DNA of 64,000 nt from NCBI RefSeq assembly GCF_015209585.1, contig NZ_JADEYR010000007.1, forward strand, positions 1 to 64,000, given 5' to 3'. The translations under genes and the position numbers were made by a program. The stretch's first letter is position 1; each line of letters opens with the position of its first letter. Below, in pieces: positions 37,143-46,179 of this stretch. The notes beneath the pieces are model-generated. The model was not told the DNA's origin, searched no databases, and saw nothing but the letters and a program-made list of their open reading frames with translations. The DNA is from Brachybacterium epidermidis (GTDB lineage Bacteria > Actinomycetota > Actinomycetes > Actinomycetales > Dermabacteraceae).

Positions 37143-38075
37143 ACCCTGCTGGACCTGGGCGAGGGCCCGCTGGCCACGTTCCTGTACCAGCTGTTCGCCG
37201 TGATCATGCTGCTGCCGCTGATCCTGTGGATCGCTCGCGCGATGATGTACGCGGATCTGCGCGCCCAGTCCGTCCGCATGAGCCCCACGCAGTTCCCGGA
37301 GGGGTACCGGATGGTGGCCGAGGCCGCCGCTCGTCAGGGCCTGCGCCGCGTGCCCGACGCCTACGTCGTCTCCGGTGGAGGCACGATCAATGCCTTCGCC
37401 TCCGGGCACGGCTTCCGACGCTTCGTCACCGTGTACTCGGACCTGTTCGAGGTGGGCGGCGCGGTGCGCGACCCGGAGGCGCTGCGCTTCGTGATCGGCC
37501 ACGAGGTGGGTCACATCGCTGCCGGTCACACCTCCTACTTCCGGCTGCTGTTCACGAACCTGATGATGCAGGTGCCGGTGCTGGGACCGGCGTACTCCCG
37601 CGCCCAGGAGTACACCGCCGACAACTTCGGCTACGCCCTCACGCCCGACGGGGCCGCCGGCGCGATGGCCGTGCTGGGGGCTGGCAAGTACCTCAATGCC
37701 CACGTCAACGTGCACGAGTTCGCGGATCGGGCCGCCACCGAGAAGGGCCTGTGGCTGCACATCGTCAACTGGCGGGCCAGCCATCCGGTGCTGACCTGGC
37801 GCACCCATGCGCTGCGCGACCGCAACCGCCCCGGCCACCTGTGGCTGCGGCCCGGCCTGCTGGGCTCCCCCGGTGCCACCTACTCGTCCGCCCTGCCCGC
37901 GGGCAGCTCCTTCTCCGGCCCGTACCCCACGCCCGTGGAGGCCCTGGACCTGCTCGCTCGGGCCGATGCCAGCCGGCCCGCGGGGGCCACGAACCAGTTC
38001 GGTCGCTTCCCGGGCGTGGACTACAGCGGACAGCCCAGCACGCGGCAGCTGCAGACGGCGCCGCCGGTGCTGTAG
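37143..38075 (+). pseudogene. M48 family metallopeptidase, 3' fragment (split by IS3 element)
   Basis: The remaining 310 codons contain a membrane helix (LFAVIMLLPLILWIARAMMY), the zinc site FVIGHEVGHIAAGHTS (HExxH) and the third ligand in SRAQEYTADNFGY. These are HtpX/Ste24-like features of a membrane-bound protease with the active site towards the cytoplasm. Internal starts (for example GTG 37200) could yield a truncated protein that keeps the catalytic domain but lacks the first helix. The insertion must have removed normal translation. Convergent with dnaG. Confidence 0.88.
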
Positions 38076-38091
38076 TGGCGGGGGCGGAAGG

Positions 38092-40125
38092 TCAGCTGTC
38101 GCGGGCGTGCAGGGCGCGCCGCTTCTCCTGCACCTCGCTGAGCCGCCGCAGGATCTCCTGGTAGCGCTCGGCATCGGAAGGATCGGTGCGCTGCAGGCGT
38201 TGCTTGAGCACCGAGTACTCCCGGGTGATGGACAGTTCGCTGAGCCGGTCCAGCAGGGAACGGGCCAGGCGCCCCAGGGACTCCTCGTCCCGGGCGGGCA
38301 GCTGCAGGTTGGCGATCTCGACGATGAGGGGTCGCACCGTCTCCCCGGCGATCTCCAGCACCTGATCGAGGTAGCGAGCTGGGGTCAGGGTGCCGTCCAC
38401 CGCCTCCAGCAGGGTGCCGGCCGCGAGCATCACGTCCCACACGCCCTGCAGAGCCGGGACGTGGAAGGCGTCATCGGGCAGCGCGCCGACCTGCTCCACC
38501 GAGAGCAGGCGCGGGGCCTGCAGCATGACAGCGAGGGACTGCACCTCGACCTGCCCCACGGGATCGCGGCGGCTGACCACGTCGGCCAGGCGCGCCACCG
38601 GCATCATCGGCTCGTCGGCATCGTGACCCTCGCCCGCAGCGGGCCGATCGCCCGGACGGGGGTCTCCATGGCCGTCGAGCCGGTGATCCGGGACGCTGCG
38701 GGGCTGGTACGGATCGTCGCCGCGTTGGGGGCCGCGATCGGCGTGCCCCTGGCTGCGAGCCGCGTCGTGCACGGCGCGCAGCACGGTGCGCTCGTCCATC
38801 CCCAGCCAGCCGGAGAGCCTGCGCGCGTACTCCGGGCGCATGGCCCGGTCGCGGATCTGGGCCACGACGGGAGCGGCCATGCGCAGCCCGCTGACCTGGC
38901 CCTCGACGGTGTCCAGGTCCACCTGGGCCAGCACCGAGCGGATGGCGAACTCGAACAGCGGGGTGCGGGACTCCACCAGGTCCACCCCCGCGGCATCCCC
39001 CTGCGCCAGGCGCAGATCGCACGGATCCATGCCGGATCCCTCCACCGCCACGAAGGTCTGGGCGACGAAGCGCTGGTCCTCCTCGAAGGCGCGCAGGGCG
39101 GCCTTCTGCCCGGCCGCGTCGCCGTCGAAGGTGAAGATGACCTCCCCGCCCAGTCCCCGGCCCTCGGTGTTCAACCGCAGGCCGGCCGACGGGTTCGAGT
39201 CGCCCATCACACGGCGCACGATCTTCACATGCTCGGCACCGAAGGCGGTGCCGCAGGTGGCCACCGCGGTGCGCACCCCGGCCAGGTGGGCGGCCATCAC
39301 GTCGGTGTAGCCCTCGACCACCACCACGCGGCGCTGGGAGGAGATCTCCTTGCGGGCCAGGTCCAGCCCGTACAGCACGTGGGACTTGCGGTAGATGGCG
39401 GTCTCGGGGGTGTTGAGGTACTTGGGGCCCTTGTCGGTCTCCAGCAGGCGCCGGGCACCGAAGCCGATAGTGCTGCCGGTGATGTCGCGGATGGGCCACA
39501 TGAGCCGGCCCCGGAACCGGTCGTACACCCCGCGCTGGCCCTCGGAGACCAGACCGCTGGCCTTCAGCTCCGCCTCGGTGAAGCCGCGCCGGCGCAGCTC
39601 GGAGCTGATCGCGTCCCAGCCCTCCGGGGCGAAGCCCACCCCGAACTGCTCGGCGGCGGCGCGGTCGAATCCGCGCTCGGCAAGGAAGCGGCGCCCCACC
39701 TCGGAGGCGGGAGCGGAGAGCTGCTCGCGGTAGAACTCCTCGGCGATCGCGTGGGCGTCCAGAAGGCGGCGCCGGGTGCCGAAGTCGGGCCGGTCCCCGT
39801 CCCCGCCGCGGCCGGACTCCTCGTAGTGCAGCTGGACGCCGTAGCGCCCGGCGAGCATCTCGACGGCCTCGACGAAGCTGAGGTGGTTGATCTTCTGCAC
39901 GAAGGAGATGACGTCGCCCCCCTCGCCGCAGCCGAAGCAGTGCCAGTGGCCCAGTTGGGGCCGGATGTGGAAGGAGGGGGTCTTCTCGTCGTGGAAGGGG
40001 CACAGGCCCTTCATCGATCCCACGCCCGCGGTGCGCAGCATGACGTGCTCGCCGACCACTTCGTCCAACCGTGCGCGCTCGCGCACCAGGTCCACGTCGG
40101 CGCGACGGATCAGTCCCTGGGCCAT
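38092..40125 (-). CDS. dnaG: DNA primase DnaG
   Basis: Makes RNA primers at the replication fork. The 677-residue protein has the N-terminal CHC2 zinc-binding domain (C42, H45 in LCPFHDEKTPSF; C63, C66 in WHCFGCGEGG), the primase core with YDRFRGRLMWPIRD and GFGARRL, and the Toprim motifs VVVVEGYTDVMAAH and FTFDGDAAGQKA. A poorly conserved linker and the DnaB-interacting C-terminal domain follow. I chose the ATG at 40125 where homology starts (MAQGLIRRADVDLVRERARL). It lies four bases after the dgt stop; dgt-dnaG order is conserved in actinobacteria. Confidence 0.96.
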   Translation of the reverse strand: MAQGLIRRADVDLVRERARLDEVVGEHVMLRTAGVGSMKGLCPFHDEKTPSFHIRPQLGHWHCFGCGEGGDVISFVQKINHLSFVEAVEMLAGRYGVQLHYEESGRGGDGDRPDFGTRRRLLDAHAIAEEFYREQLSAPASEVGRRFLAERGFDRAAAEQFGVGFAPEGWDAISSELRRRGFTEAELKASGLVSEGQRGVYDRFRGRLMWPIRDITGSTIGFGARRLLETDKGPKYLNTPETAIYRKSHVLYGLDLARKEISSQRRVVVVEGYTDVMAAHLAGVRTAVATCGTAFGAEHVKIVRRVMGDSNPSAGLRLNTEGRGLGGEVIFTFDGDAAGQKAALRAFEEDQRFVAQTFVAVEGSGMDPCDLRLAQGDAAGVDLVESRTPLFEFAIRSVLAQVDLDTVEGQVSGLRMAAPVVAQIRDRAMRPEYARRLSGWLGMDERTVLRAVHDAARSQGHADRGPQRGDDPYQPRSVPDHRLDGHGDPRPGDRPAAGEGHDADEPMMPVARLADVVSRRDPVGQVEVQSLAVMLQAPRLLSVEQVGALPDDAFHVPALQGVWDVMLAAGTLLEAVDGTLTPARYLDQVLEIAGETVRPLIVEIANLQLPARDEESLGRLARSLLDRLSELSITREYSVLKQRLQRTDPSDAERYQEILRRLSEVQEKRRALHARDS

Positions 40126-40129
40126 GCGC

Positions 40130-41437
40130 TCACAGCTCCGATCCGAGCCCGGGCAGCGGGGTGTCCGCGGCGGTGAGATGGGGGGCGGGGCGCTCGAACA
40201 GGCTGGCGTGCAGGTGGCGGGCTGCCACATCGGTGAAGGAGGCGATCTGGTCTACCACCACGCGGCGCCGGGCATCGTCGTCGCTCGCCTGCTCCCACAG
40301 CTCGGTGAACAGGGGTGAGAGGTGCGCGGTGCCGGTGTGCCACAGCTGGGAGTACAGGTCGCGGATGATCTGCTCCTGCTCCTCGTAGACGGGCTGCTGG
40401 CTGGCCGAGCTCATCACGTAGGCGGCGGCCAGGCCCTTGAGCACCGCGATCTCCAGCAGGGTGGTCTCCGGCACGATCGCGTCCCCGTCGAACCGGGAGA
40501 TGGGGCCGGGCCCGTGGGCCTCCCGGGTGGCCGACACCACCGAGCGGGTGAAGCGACCGATCAGCTGGCTGGTGAGATCCTTCAGGGCGGCGGCGGAGCG
40601 CATGTCACCGCTGAAGTCCCGCACCCAGTACGGCTCGCCCTCCAGACGGGCCAGGGCCTCGTCGAGCGCGTCCACGGGCACATCGGGGGTGTACCAGTCC
40701 TGGACCACGAACAGGGCCGCGGCCCGCTCCATCGGATCGCTGAGCCGTCCCAGGTCCAGGGTGCCACCGGTGACGGCGTCCTCGACGTCGTGGACGGAGT
40801 AGGCGATGTCGTCGGCCAGGTCCATCACCTGGGCCTCGAAGCACTTGCGGCGCTCGGGGGCACCCTGCCGGGCCCAGGCGAACACGTCGAGGTCATCGGC
40901 GTAGGCCCCGAACTTGGAGGAGGACGGGTCCGGCCCCTGGCCCCGGGCCCACGGATACTTGATGGCGGCATCCACGCAGGCCCGCGTGAGGTTGAGCCCG
41001 TAGGGGCGATCGGGGCCGACGAGCTTGGGCTCCAAGCGCGTCAGCAGGCGCAGGGTCTGGGCGTTGCCCTCGAAGCCGCCGAAGTCCGCAGCGATGTCGT
41101 CCAGGACCTTCTCCCCGTTGTGGCCGAAGGGCGGGTGACCGAGGTCGTGGGAGAGGCAGGCGGCGTCCACCACGTCCGGATCGCAGCCCAGTTCCGCACC
41201 GATGTCGCGCCCCACCTGTGCGACTTCCAGGGAGTGGGTCAGGCGCGTGCGCACGAAGTCGTCGGAACCGGCGCCGAGGACCTGGGTCTTGGCACCCAGG
41301 CGGCGCAGGGCCGAGGAGTGCAGGACCCGGGCGCGATCGCGCTGGAAGGGGGTGCGGGACTGGGACTTGGGCGCTTCGGGGGCCCAGCGCTCGAGATCGG
41401 CGGGCTCGTAGCCGGCGGGCACGACGGGACGGTTCAC
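40130..41437 (-). CDS. dgt: Deoxyguanosinetriphosphate triphosphohydrolase-like protein
   Basis: HD-domain dNTP triphosphohydrolase (dGTPase type), probably adjusting dNTP pools. The 435-residue protein contains HSSALRRLGAKTQV, TRLTHSLEVAQVGRDI, the HD motif ACLSHDLGHPPFGHNGE, and MDLADDIAYSVHDVEDAV. The start is GTG, three bases after the dus stop, so dus-dgt-dnaG form one operon. An excess of dNTP control next to primase fits a replication role, but substrate preference cannot be read from sequence. Confidence 0.93.
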   Translation of the reverse strand: MNRPVVPAGYEPADLERWAPEAPKSQSRTPFQRDRARVLHSSALRRLGAKTQVLGAGSDDFVRTRLTHSLEVAQVGRDIGAELGCDPDVVDAACLSHDLGHPPFGHNGEKVLDDIAADFGGFEGNAQTLRLLTRLEPKLVGPDRPYGLNLTRACVDAAIKYPWARGQGPDPSSSKFGAYADDLDVFAWARQGAPERRKCFEAQVMDLADDIAYSVHDVEDAVTGGTLDLGRLSDPMERAAALFVVQDWYTPDVPVDALDEALARLEGEPYWVRDFSGDMRSAAALKDLTSQLIGRFTRSVVSATREAHGPGPISRFDGDAIVPETTLLEIAVLKGLAAAYVMSSASQQPVYEEQEQIIRDLYSQLWHTGTAHLSPLFTELWEQASDDDARRRVVVDQIASFTDVAARHLHASLFERPAPHLTAADTPLPGLGSEL

Positions 41438-41440
41438 CAG

Positions 41441-42685
41441 TCAGCCCCCTGAGGTGTCCAGCTCGGCCTCGTGGAGGCGGCCGGCGTGATCGGCGGTGAG
41501 GTCACGGGAGTCCATCCAGCCCTCCGGGACCACGGCTCGCTTGGGCGACCCGGCCCGGCCGCGGGGGCCCTCCACCGCCGCGCCAGGGTAGGGGGAGTCC
41601 AGGTCCAGCTCACCCAGCTTGCGGTCCAGATCCTCCAGGGACTCCATGGTGGCCAGGCGGTGGCGCATCTCCCCGCCCACCGGGTAGCCCTTGAAGTACC
41701 AGGCCACGTGCTTGCGCAGGTCCCGGATGCCGCGCCCCTCGTCGCCGTAGAACTCCACCAGCAGCTCGGCGTGCCGGCGCAGGGTCGCCGCGACCTCGCC
41801 CAAGGTGGGGCGGATCCGGTCGGGGCGGCCCGCGAAGGCGGCCGCGAGGTCGGCGAACAGCCACGGCCGTCCCTGGCAGCCGCGGCCCACCACGACGCCG
41901 TCGCACCCCGTCTCGTCCATCATCCGCACGGCGTCCTCGGCGGACCAGATGTCCCCGTTGCCCAGCACGGGGATCTCGGTGACCAGTTCCTTGAGGTCGC
42001 TGATCGCCTCCCAGCGGGCATCGCCGGAGTAGTGCTGGACCACGGTGCGGCCGTGCAGCGCGATCGCGGCGGCCCCGACCTCCTGGGCGATCAGGCCGGC
42101 GTCGCGGTAGGTGACATGGTCGTCGTCGATCCCGATGCGGGTCTTCACCGTGACCGGGACGCCCTGGGCGGCCTCGACGGCGCCGCGAACGATTCGGGTG
42201 AACAGCTCCGTCTTCCATGGCAGCCCTCCCCCGCCGCCACGGCGGGTGACCTTGGGGACAGGGCAACCGAAGTTCAGGTCGATGTGGTCGGCCTTGTCGC
42301 GCTCCAGCAGCATCTCCACGCTGCGACGCACGGTGACCGGGTCCACCCCGTACAGCTGCACGGAGCGCGGCTTCTCCCTCTCCCCCATGGTGACCAGCCG
42401 CCAGGACTCGCGGTGGTCCTCCACCAGGGCGCGCGTGGTGACCATCTCGGAGACGTACAGGCCGCCGTCGTCCTGGCTGTGGAGCGCACCGAACTCACGG
42501 CACAGCAGGCGGAAGGCCATGTTGGTGATGCCCGCCATCGGTGCCAGCACCACGGGGGTGTCCACCGTGTGTGGACCGATGGTCAGGGTGCGGCGCGGGG
42601 CCCGGTCAGCTGCGCGCCCGGGAACGCCACGACGCCCCGGGGCGGTGGCGTCCGGGGGCGTCGTGGGGTCCTCGAGCATCGTCAT
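41441..42685 (-). CDS. dusB: tRNA-dihydrouridine synthase (DusB/Nifr3 type)
   Basis: FMN-dependent reduction of uridine to dihydrouridine in the tRNA D-loop. The 414-residue protein has VVLAPMAGITNMAFRLLC, the catalytic cysteine in DLNFGCPVPKVTRRGGG, VTVKTRIGIDDDH, ALHGRTVVQHYSG and VLGNGDIWSAEDA. Actinobacterial members carry the Nifr3-type C-terminal helical domain seen here (LRKHVAWYFKGYPVGGEMR). ATG 42685 has GGAG close upstream; ATG 42679 is the alternative. First gene of the dus-dgt-dnaG operon. Confidence 0.92.
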   Translation of the reverse strand: MTMLEDPTTPPDATAPGRRGVPGRAADRAPRRTLTIGPHTVDTPVVLAPMAGITNMAFRLLCREFGALHSQDDGGLYVSEMVTTRALVEDHRESWRLVTMGEREKPRSVQLYGVDPVTVRRSVEMLLERDKADHIDLNFGCPVPKVTRRGGGGGLPWKTELFTRIVRGAVEAAQGVPVTVKTRIGIDDDHVTYRDAGLIAQEVGAAAIALHGRTVVQHYSGDARWEAISDLKELVTEIPVLGNGDIWSAEDAVRMMDETGCDGVVVGRGCQGRPWLFADLAAAFAGRPDRIRPTLGEVAATLRRHAELLVEFYGDEGRGIRDLRKHVAWYFKGYPVGGEMRHRLATMESLEDLDRKLGELDLDSPYPGAAVEGPRGRAGSPKRAVVPEGWMDSRDLTADHAGRLHEAELDTSGG

Positions 42686-42917
42686 GATGCTCCGATTGTC
42701 CCACCGATGCGGGCGGCCCGGGCTCCTTGGCACGGTGATGTGCACCGTGGTCCCTCCCCAGCGTGATCCCGGCGACATGCTCACCTCGTTCGGGCCGGTC
42801 ATCCCGGGCGTTCGCATCGCGTCCGGACGACCGGCCCGCAAGGAGCGGGGCCACGCCTGGCACACTGGTGGGAGCAGTCAGAGCGTCCCGACGCCCAGGA
42901 GCATCCAGGAGGAGACC

Positions 42918-43949
42918 ATGTCCGCGACCCGCAGAGCAGCACCGCGCATCGGCTTCCTCGCCCAGGTGGATCATTCCGCGCTCACGGAGGGCATCCAGCT
43001 GTTCGTCACCGCCGACGAGCTCGGGTACGACGTGGGCTACGTCCGCACCCGCCACCTGCAGGACGCCCTGTCCTCGCCGCTGCAGTTCCTGGCCGTCGCC
43101 GGGCAGTACGCCCGACGGATACAGCTGGGCACCGCCGTGATCCCGCTGCGGTTCGAGAACGCGGGACGACTGGCCGAGGACCTCGCCACGGCCGACCTGC
43201 TGCTGGGCGGGCGGCTGCGGCCGGGGCTCGGCTCCGGCTACTCCGCCCACGATGCGATGTACATGCGTGCCTTCGGGGCCCTGGCCGACGACCGCGCCGA
43301 TCACGTGGACCGGGTCCTGGCCGACATGCTGTCCTTCCTCGAGGGCGAGATCGTCTCCAGTGCCGACGCGCACATCGAGGGCGTGGAGCAGGGCACCTCC
43401 CTGCAGGTGCAGCCGCAGTCCGAGGGGCTGCGCTCACGGATCGCCTACGGCGCGGCGGGTCCAGAGCGTGCCGCCAAGGCCGGCCGGGACGGCCTGGGTC
43501 TGCAACTGGCCACCATGGTCCCCGACGACGGCTCGGGACGCTCCTTCGAGACCCTGCAGCTGGAGGTGCTCGAGGCCTACCGCGAGGCGAGCCGGGAGGA
43601 GGGTCACGGGGAGGGACACGTGATGGTCTCCCGCCAGATGATCCCGGTGGCGCAGGAGTCGGATCTGGAGCGCTACGTCTCGCTGATCCCCCGTGAGCGG
43701 GCGGCGGCACCCGCGGTCTTGGCCGAGCACAAGGGCGAGGAGATCGGCGGGCACCGGGCGGTGTTCAGCGAGGTCGTGATCGACACCCCGGGTGTGGTGG
43801 CGCAGGCGCTGGTGGCCGATGCCGTCGTGCAGCAGGCCGATGAGATCTGCCTGACCTTGCCCTTCGGTGCCTCCCCGGCCGAGCAGCGCACCGTGCTGGA
43901 GACCTTCGGTCAGCAGGTCCTGCCGCACCTGGTCACCGCGATCATCTGA
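42918..43949 (+). CDS. LLM-class (luciferase-like) flavin-dependent oxidoreductase
   Basis: A 343-residue TIM-barrel flavoprotein of the bacterial luciferase/F420 group. IGFLAQVDHSALTEGIQLFV, LGTAVIPLRFENAGRLAEDLATADLLLGGRLRPGLGSGY and the substrate-side IAYGAAGPERAAKAGRDGLGL are typical. The cofactor (FMN or F420) and the substrate are not determinable. The ATG follows a strong AGGAGGAG. It stands alone, divergent from the dus operon, and a GNAT gene begins 34 bp downstream. Confidence 0.85.
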   Translation: MSATRRAAPRIGFLAQVDHSALTEGIQLFVTADELGYDVGYVRTRHLQDALSSPLQFLAVAGQYARRIQLGTAVIPLRFENAGRLAEDLATADLLLGGRLRPGLGSGYSAHDAMYMRAFGALADDRADHVDRVLADMLSFLEGEIVSSADAHIEGVEQGTSLQVQPQSEGLRSRIAYGAAGPERAAKAGRDGLGLQLATMVPDDGSGRSFETLQLEVLEAYREASREEGHGEGHVMVSRQMIPVAQESDLERYVSLIPRERAAAPAVLAEHKGEEIGGHRAVFSEVVIDTPGVVAQALVADAVVQQADEICLTLPFGASPAEQRTVLETFGQQVLPHLVTAII

Positions 43950-43983
43950 CGCACGAGGACCGTGCACCGGGCACAATCGACAG

Positions 43984-44541
43984 GTGACCAATCTCGTCAG
44001 CCACGCCGTCGACGACGACCTGCCGGCGCTCGCACCGATCGAGGACGCCGAGGATCGCCTGTTCGTGGACGCATACGTCCCTGAGGCCGAGAGGCCCGAC
44101 TGGTACGGAGCACCCAGCGGCCACCAGCGGGCCTCCGCCCCCGGGTTCATGCTGGTGGCCCGTGAATCGGCCGACGGCCCCGTGGTGGGCTTCGTGCATG
44201 TGCTGGAGCCCGCCGGGCGCGCGCACCTCGAGCAGCTGTCGGTGCTGCCGGAGCATGGACGGCGCGGCCACGGACGAGCGCTGGTCGAGGCTGCCCTGTC
44301 CGAGGCAGCGGCGCGCGGTCACCGGGCGATCACCCTGCGCACCTACGCCGAGATCCCCTTCAACGCCCCCTTCTACCGGTCCTGCGGCTTCGAGGTGTCC
44401 CAGCCGGGATCGCCGTTCCTGCGGCGTCTGGTGGAGGCGGAGCGGGAGCAGGGGCTCATGCGGTACGGAACCAGGGTGCAGATGACCGCGCACCTCCCCT
44501 CTCCTGACGCAGGCTCACCTGCCGACCAGTGGGTGGCGTGA
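43984..44541 (+). CDS. GNAT family N-acetyltransferase
   Basis: A 185-residue acetyl-CoA-dependent acetyltransferase. The acetyl-CoA loop is LSVLPEHGRRGHGRALVEAAL, followed by the strand ITLRTYAEIPFNAPFYRSCGFEV (motif B). The acceptor is unknown. The start is a GTG at 43984 with no clear ribosome-binding site; it may be translated from the LLM-gene transcript. Convergent with glyS. Confidence 0.85.
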   Translation: MTNLVSHAVDDDLPALAPIEDAEDRLFVDAYVPEAERPDWYGAPSGHQRASAPGFMLVARESADGPVVGFVHVLEPAGRAHLEQLSVLPEHGRRGHGRALVEAALSEAAARGHRAITLRTYAEIPFNAPFYRSCGFEVSQPGSPFLRRLVEAEREQGLMRYGTRVQMTAHLPSPDAGSPADQWVA

Positions 44542-44649
44542 GGGCTGATCCACCAGCTCCGCCACGTGTGGCTGATCTGCTCTGCGGTGCCGGTTCGGTC
44601 ATCGTGGGCCCGGCTCCGGCAGGTCCGCGAGGGCGGGCCTGCGGGCCGA

Positions 44650-46041
44650 TCAGGCGCCGCGAAGGCGCTCGGCCAGGTAGCCCTCGACCTGGTCCAGGGC
44701 CACGCGCTCCTGGGCCATGGTGTCGCGCTCGCGCACGGTGACGGCCTGGTCCTCGGCGGTCTCGAAGTCCACGGTGATGCAGAACGGGGTGCCGATCTCG
44801 TCCTGGCGGCGGTAGCGACGACCGATCGCCTGGGACACGTCCATGTCCACGTTCCAGCGGCCGCGCAGCTGCGCCGCGAGCTGCTCGGCGCGAGGCACCA
44901 GGTCCTCGCTCTTGGACAGGGGCAGCACCGCGGCCTTGACCGGGGCCAGGCGCGGATCGAGCTTCAGCACGGTGCGCTTGTCCACCCCGCCCTTGGCGTT
45001 GGGGGCCTCGTCCTCTGCGTAGGCGTCCACCAGGAACGCCATCATGGAACGGGTCAGGCCGAACGACGGCTCGATCACGTAGGGGGTGTAGCGCTCGTTG
45101 CTGGCCTGGTCGAAGTACTGCATCTTGGTGCCGGAGGCCTCGGTGTGGCTGCCCAGGTCGAAGTCGGTGCGGTTGGCGATGCCCATCAGCTCGCCCCACT
45201 CGCTGCCCTGGAAGCCGAAGCGGTACTCGATGTCGATGGTGGCGTCGGAGTAATGGGCACGCTCGCCGTCGGGCACGTCGAAGCGGCGCATGTTGTCCGG
45301 GTCCACCCCGAGGTCCACGAACCAGTTCCAGCATGCCTCCACCCATTCGTCGAAGTGGGCGCCCGCCTCGGAGGGGTGGGTGAAGTACTCGATCTCCATC
45401 TGCTCGAACTCGCGGGTGCGGAAGATGAAGTTGCCGGGGGTGATCTCGTTGCGGAAGGCCTTGCCGATCTGGCCGATGCCGAACGGGGGCTTCATGCGGG
45501 AGGCCGTGACCACGTTGAGGAAGTTCACGAAGATGCCCTGGGCGGTCTCCGGGCGCAGGAAGTGCAGACCGGCCTCGCTGTCCACCGGGCCCAGGAAGGT
45601 CTTGACCAGGCCGGAGAACTGCTGGGGGTCGGTGTACTCGCCGCGGGTGCCGCAGTTGGGGCAGGGGACCTCGGCCAGCCCGCCCTCGGGGGCGCGGCCC
45701 TTCTTCTCCTCGAAAGCCTCGATCAGGTGGTCCTCGCGGAAGCGGTTGTGGCACTGCTTGCATTCCACCAGCGGGTCGGTGAAGGTCGCGACGTGCCCGG
45801 ACGCCTCCCACACGCGCTTGGGGAGGATGATCGAGGAGTCCAGGCCCACCATGTCCGCGCGGGAGCGCACGAAGGTGCGCCACCACTGCTGCTTGATGTT
45901 CTCCTTCAGCTCCACGCCCAGGGGCCCGTAGTCCCAGGCCGAGCGCGTACCGCCGTAGATCTCACCCGCCGGGAACACGAAGCCGCGCTTCTTCGCGAGA
46001 GCGATGACGTTGTCCAGCGTGCTGGCAGGGGCCTTGGCCAC
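44650..46041 (-). CDS. glyS: Glycyl-tRNA synthetase, homodimeric type
   Basis: Charges tRNA-Gly in the single-chain alpha2 form. The 463-residue class II enzyme has [21 protein letters not shown] (motif 1 region), the cysteine pairs ECKQCHNRF and PCPNCGTRG that can bind zinc, [21 protein letters not shown] (motif 2), [21 protein letters not shown], and [13 protein letters not shown] (motif 3), with an anticodon-binding C-terminal domain. The start is GTG with AGGAG upstream. It is divergent from the zinc transporter operon. Confidence 0.96.
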   Translation of the reverse strand: MAKAPASTLDNVIALAKKRGFVFPAGEIYGGTRSAWDYGPLGVELKENIKQQWWRTFVRSRADMVGLDSSIILPKRVWEASGHVATFTDPLVECKQCHNRFREDHLIEAFEEKKGRAPEGGLAEVPCPNCGTRGEYTDPQQFSGLVKTFLGPVDSEAGLHFLRPETAQGIFVNFLNVVTASRMKPPFGIGQIGKAFRNEITPGNFIFRTREFEQMEIEYFTHPSEAGAHFDEWVEACWNWFVDLGVDPDNMRRFDVPDGERAHYSDATIDIEYRFGFQGSEWGELMGIANRTDFDLGSHTEASGTKMQYFDQASNERYTPYVIEPSFGLTRSMMAFLVDAYAEDEAPNAKGGVDKRTVLKLDPRLAPVKAAVLPLSKSEDLVPRAEQLAAQLRGRWNVDMDVSQAIGRRYRRQDEIGTPFCITVDFETAEDQAVTVRERDTMAQERVALDQVEGYLAERLRGA

Positions 46042-46164
46042 GGGGGATCTCCTGGTGGGCGGGGGATGACGGACCTGACCAGCATAGCCACGCCCGCCCT
46101 GTGATCGTGCGCACGAAGAGCGTGATCAGGGCGGCATCGGCTTGCGAACCACGACCACCCGCGG

Positions 46165-46179
46165 TGAGAATGATTTTCA
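46165..46179. promoter_or_regulatory. Zur box at the znuA start
   Basis: TGAGAATGATTTTCA is a 7-1-7 inverted repeat with one mismatch, matching Zur/Fur boxes (TGAAAATNATTTTCA type). Its last base is the first base of the znuA ATG. The AATGAT inside it could be the -10 of a leaderless transcript, so Zur binding would cover both promoter and start codon. Confidence 0.8.
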
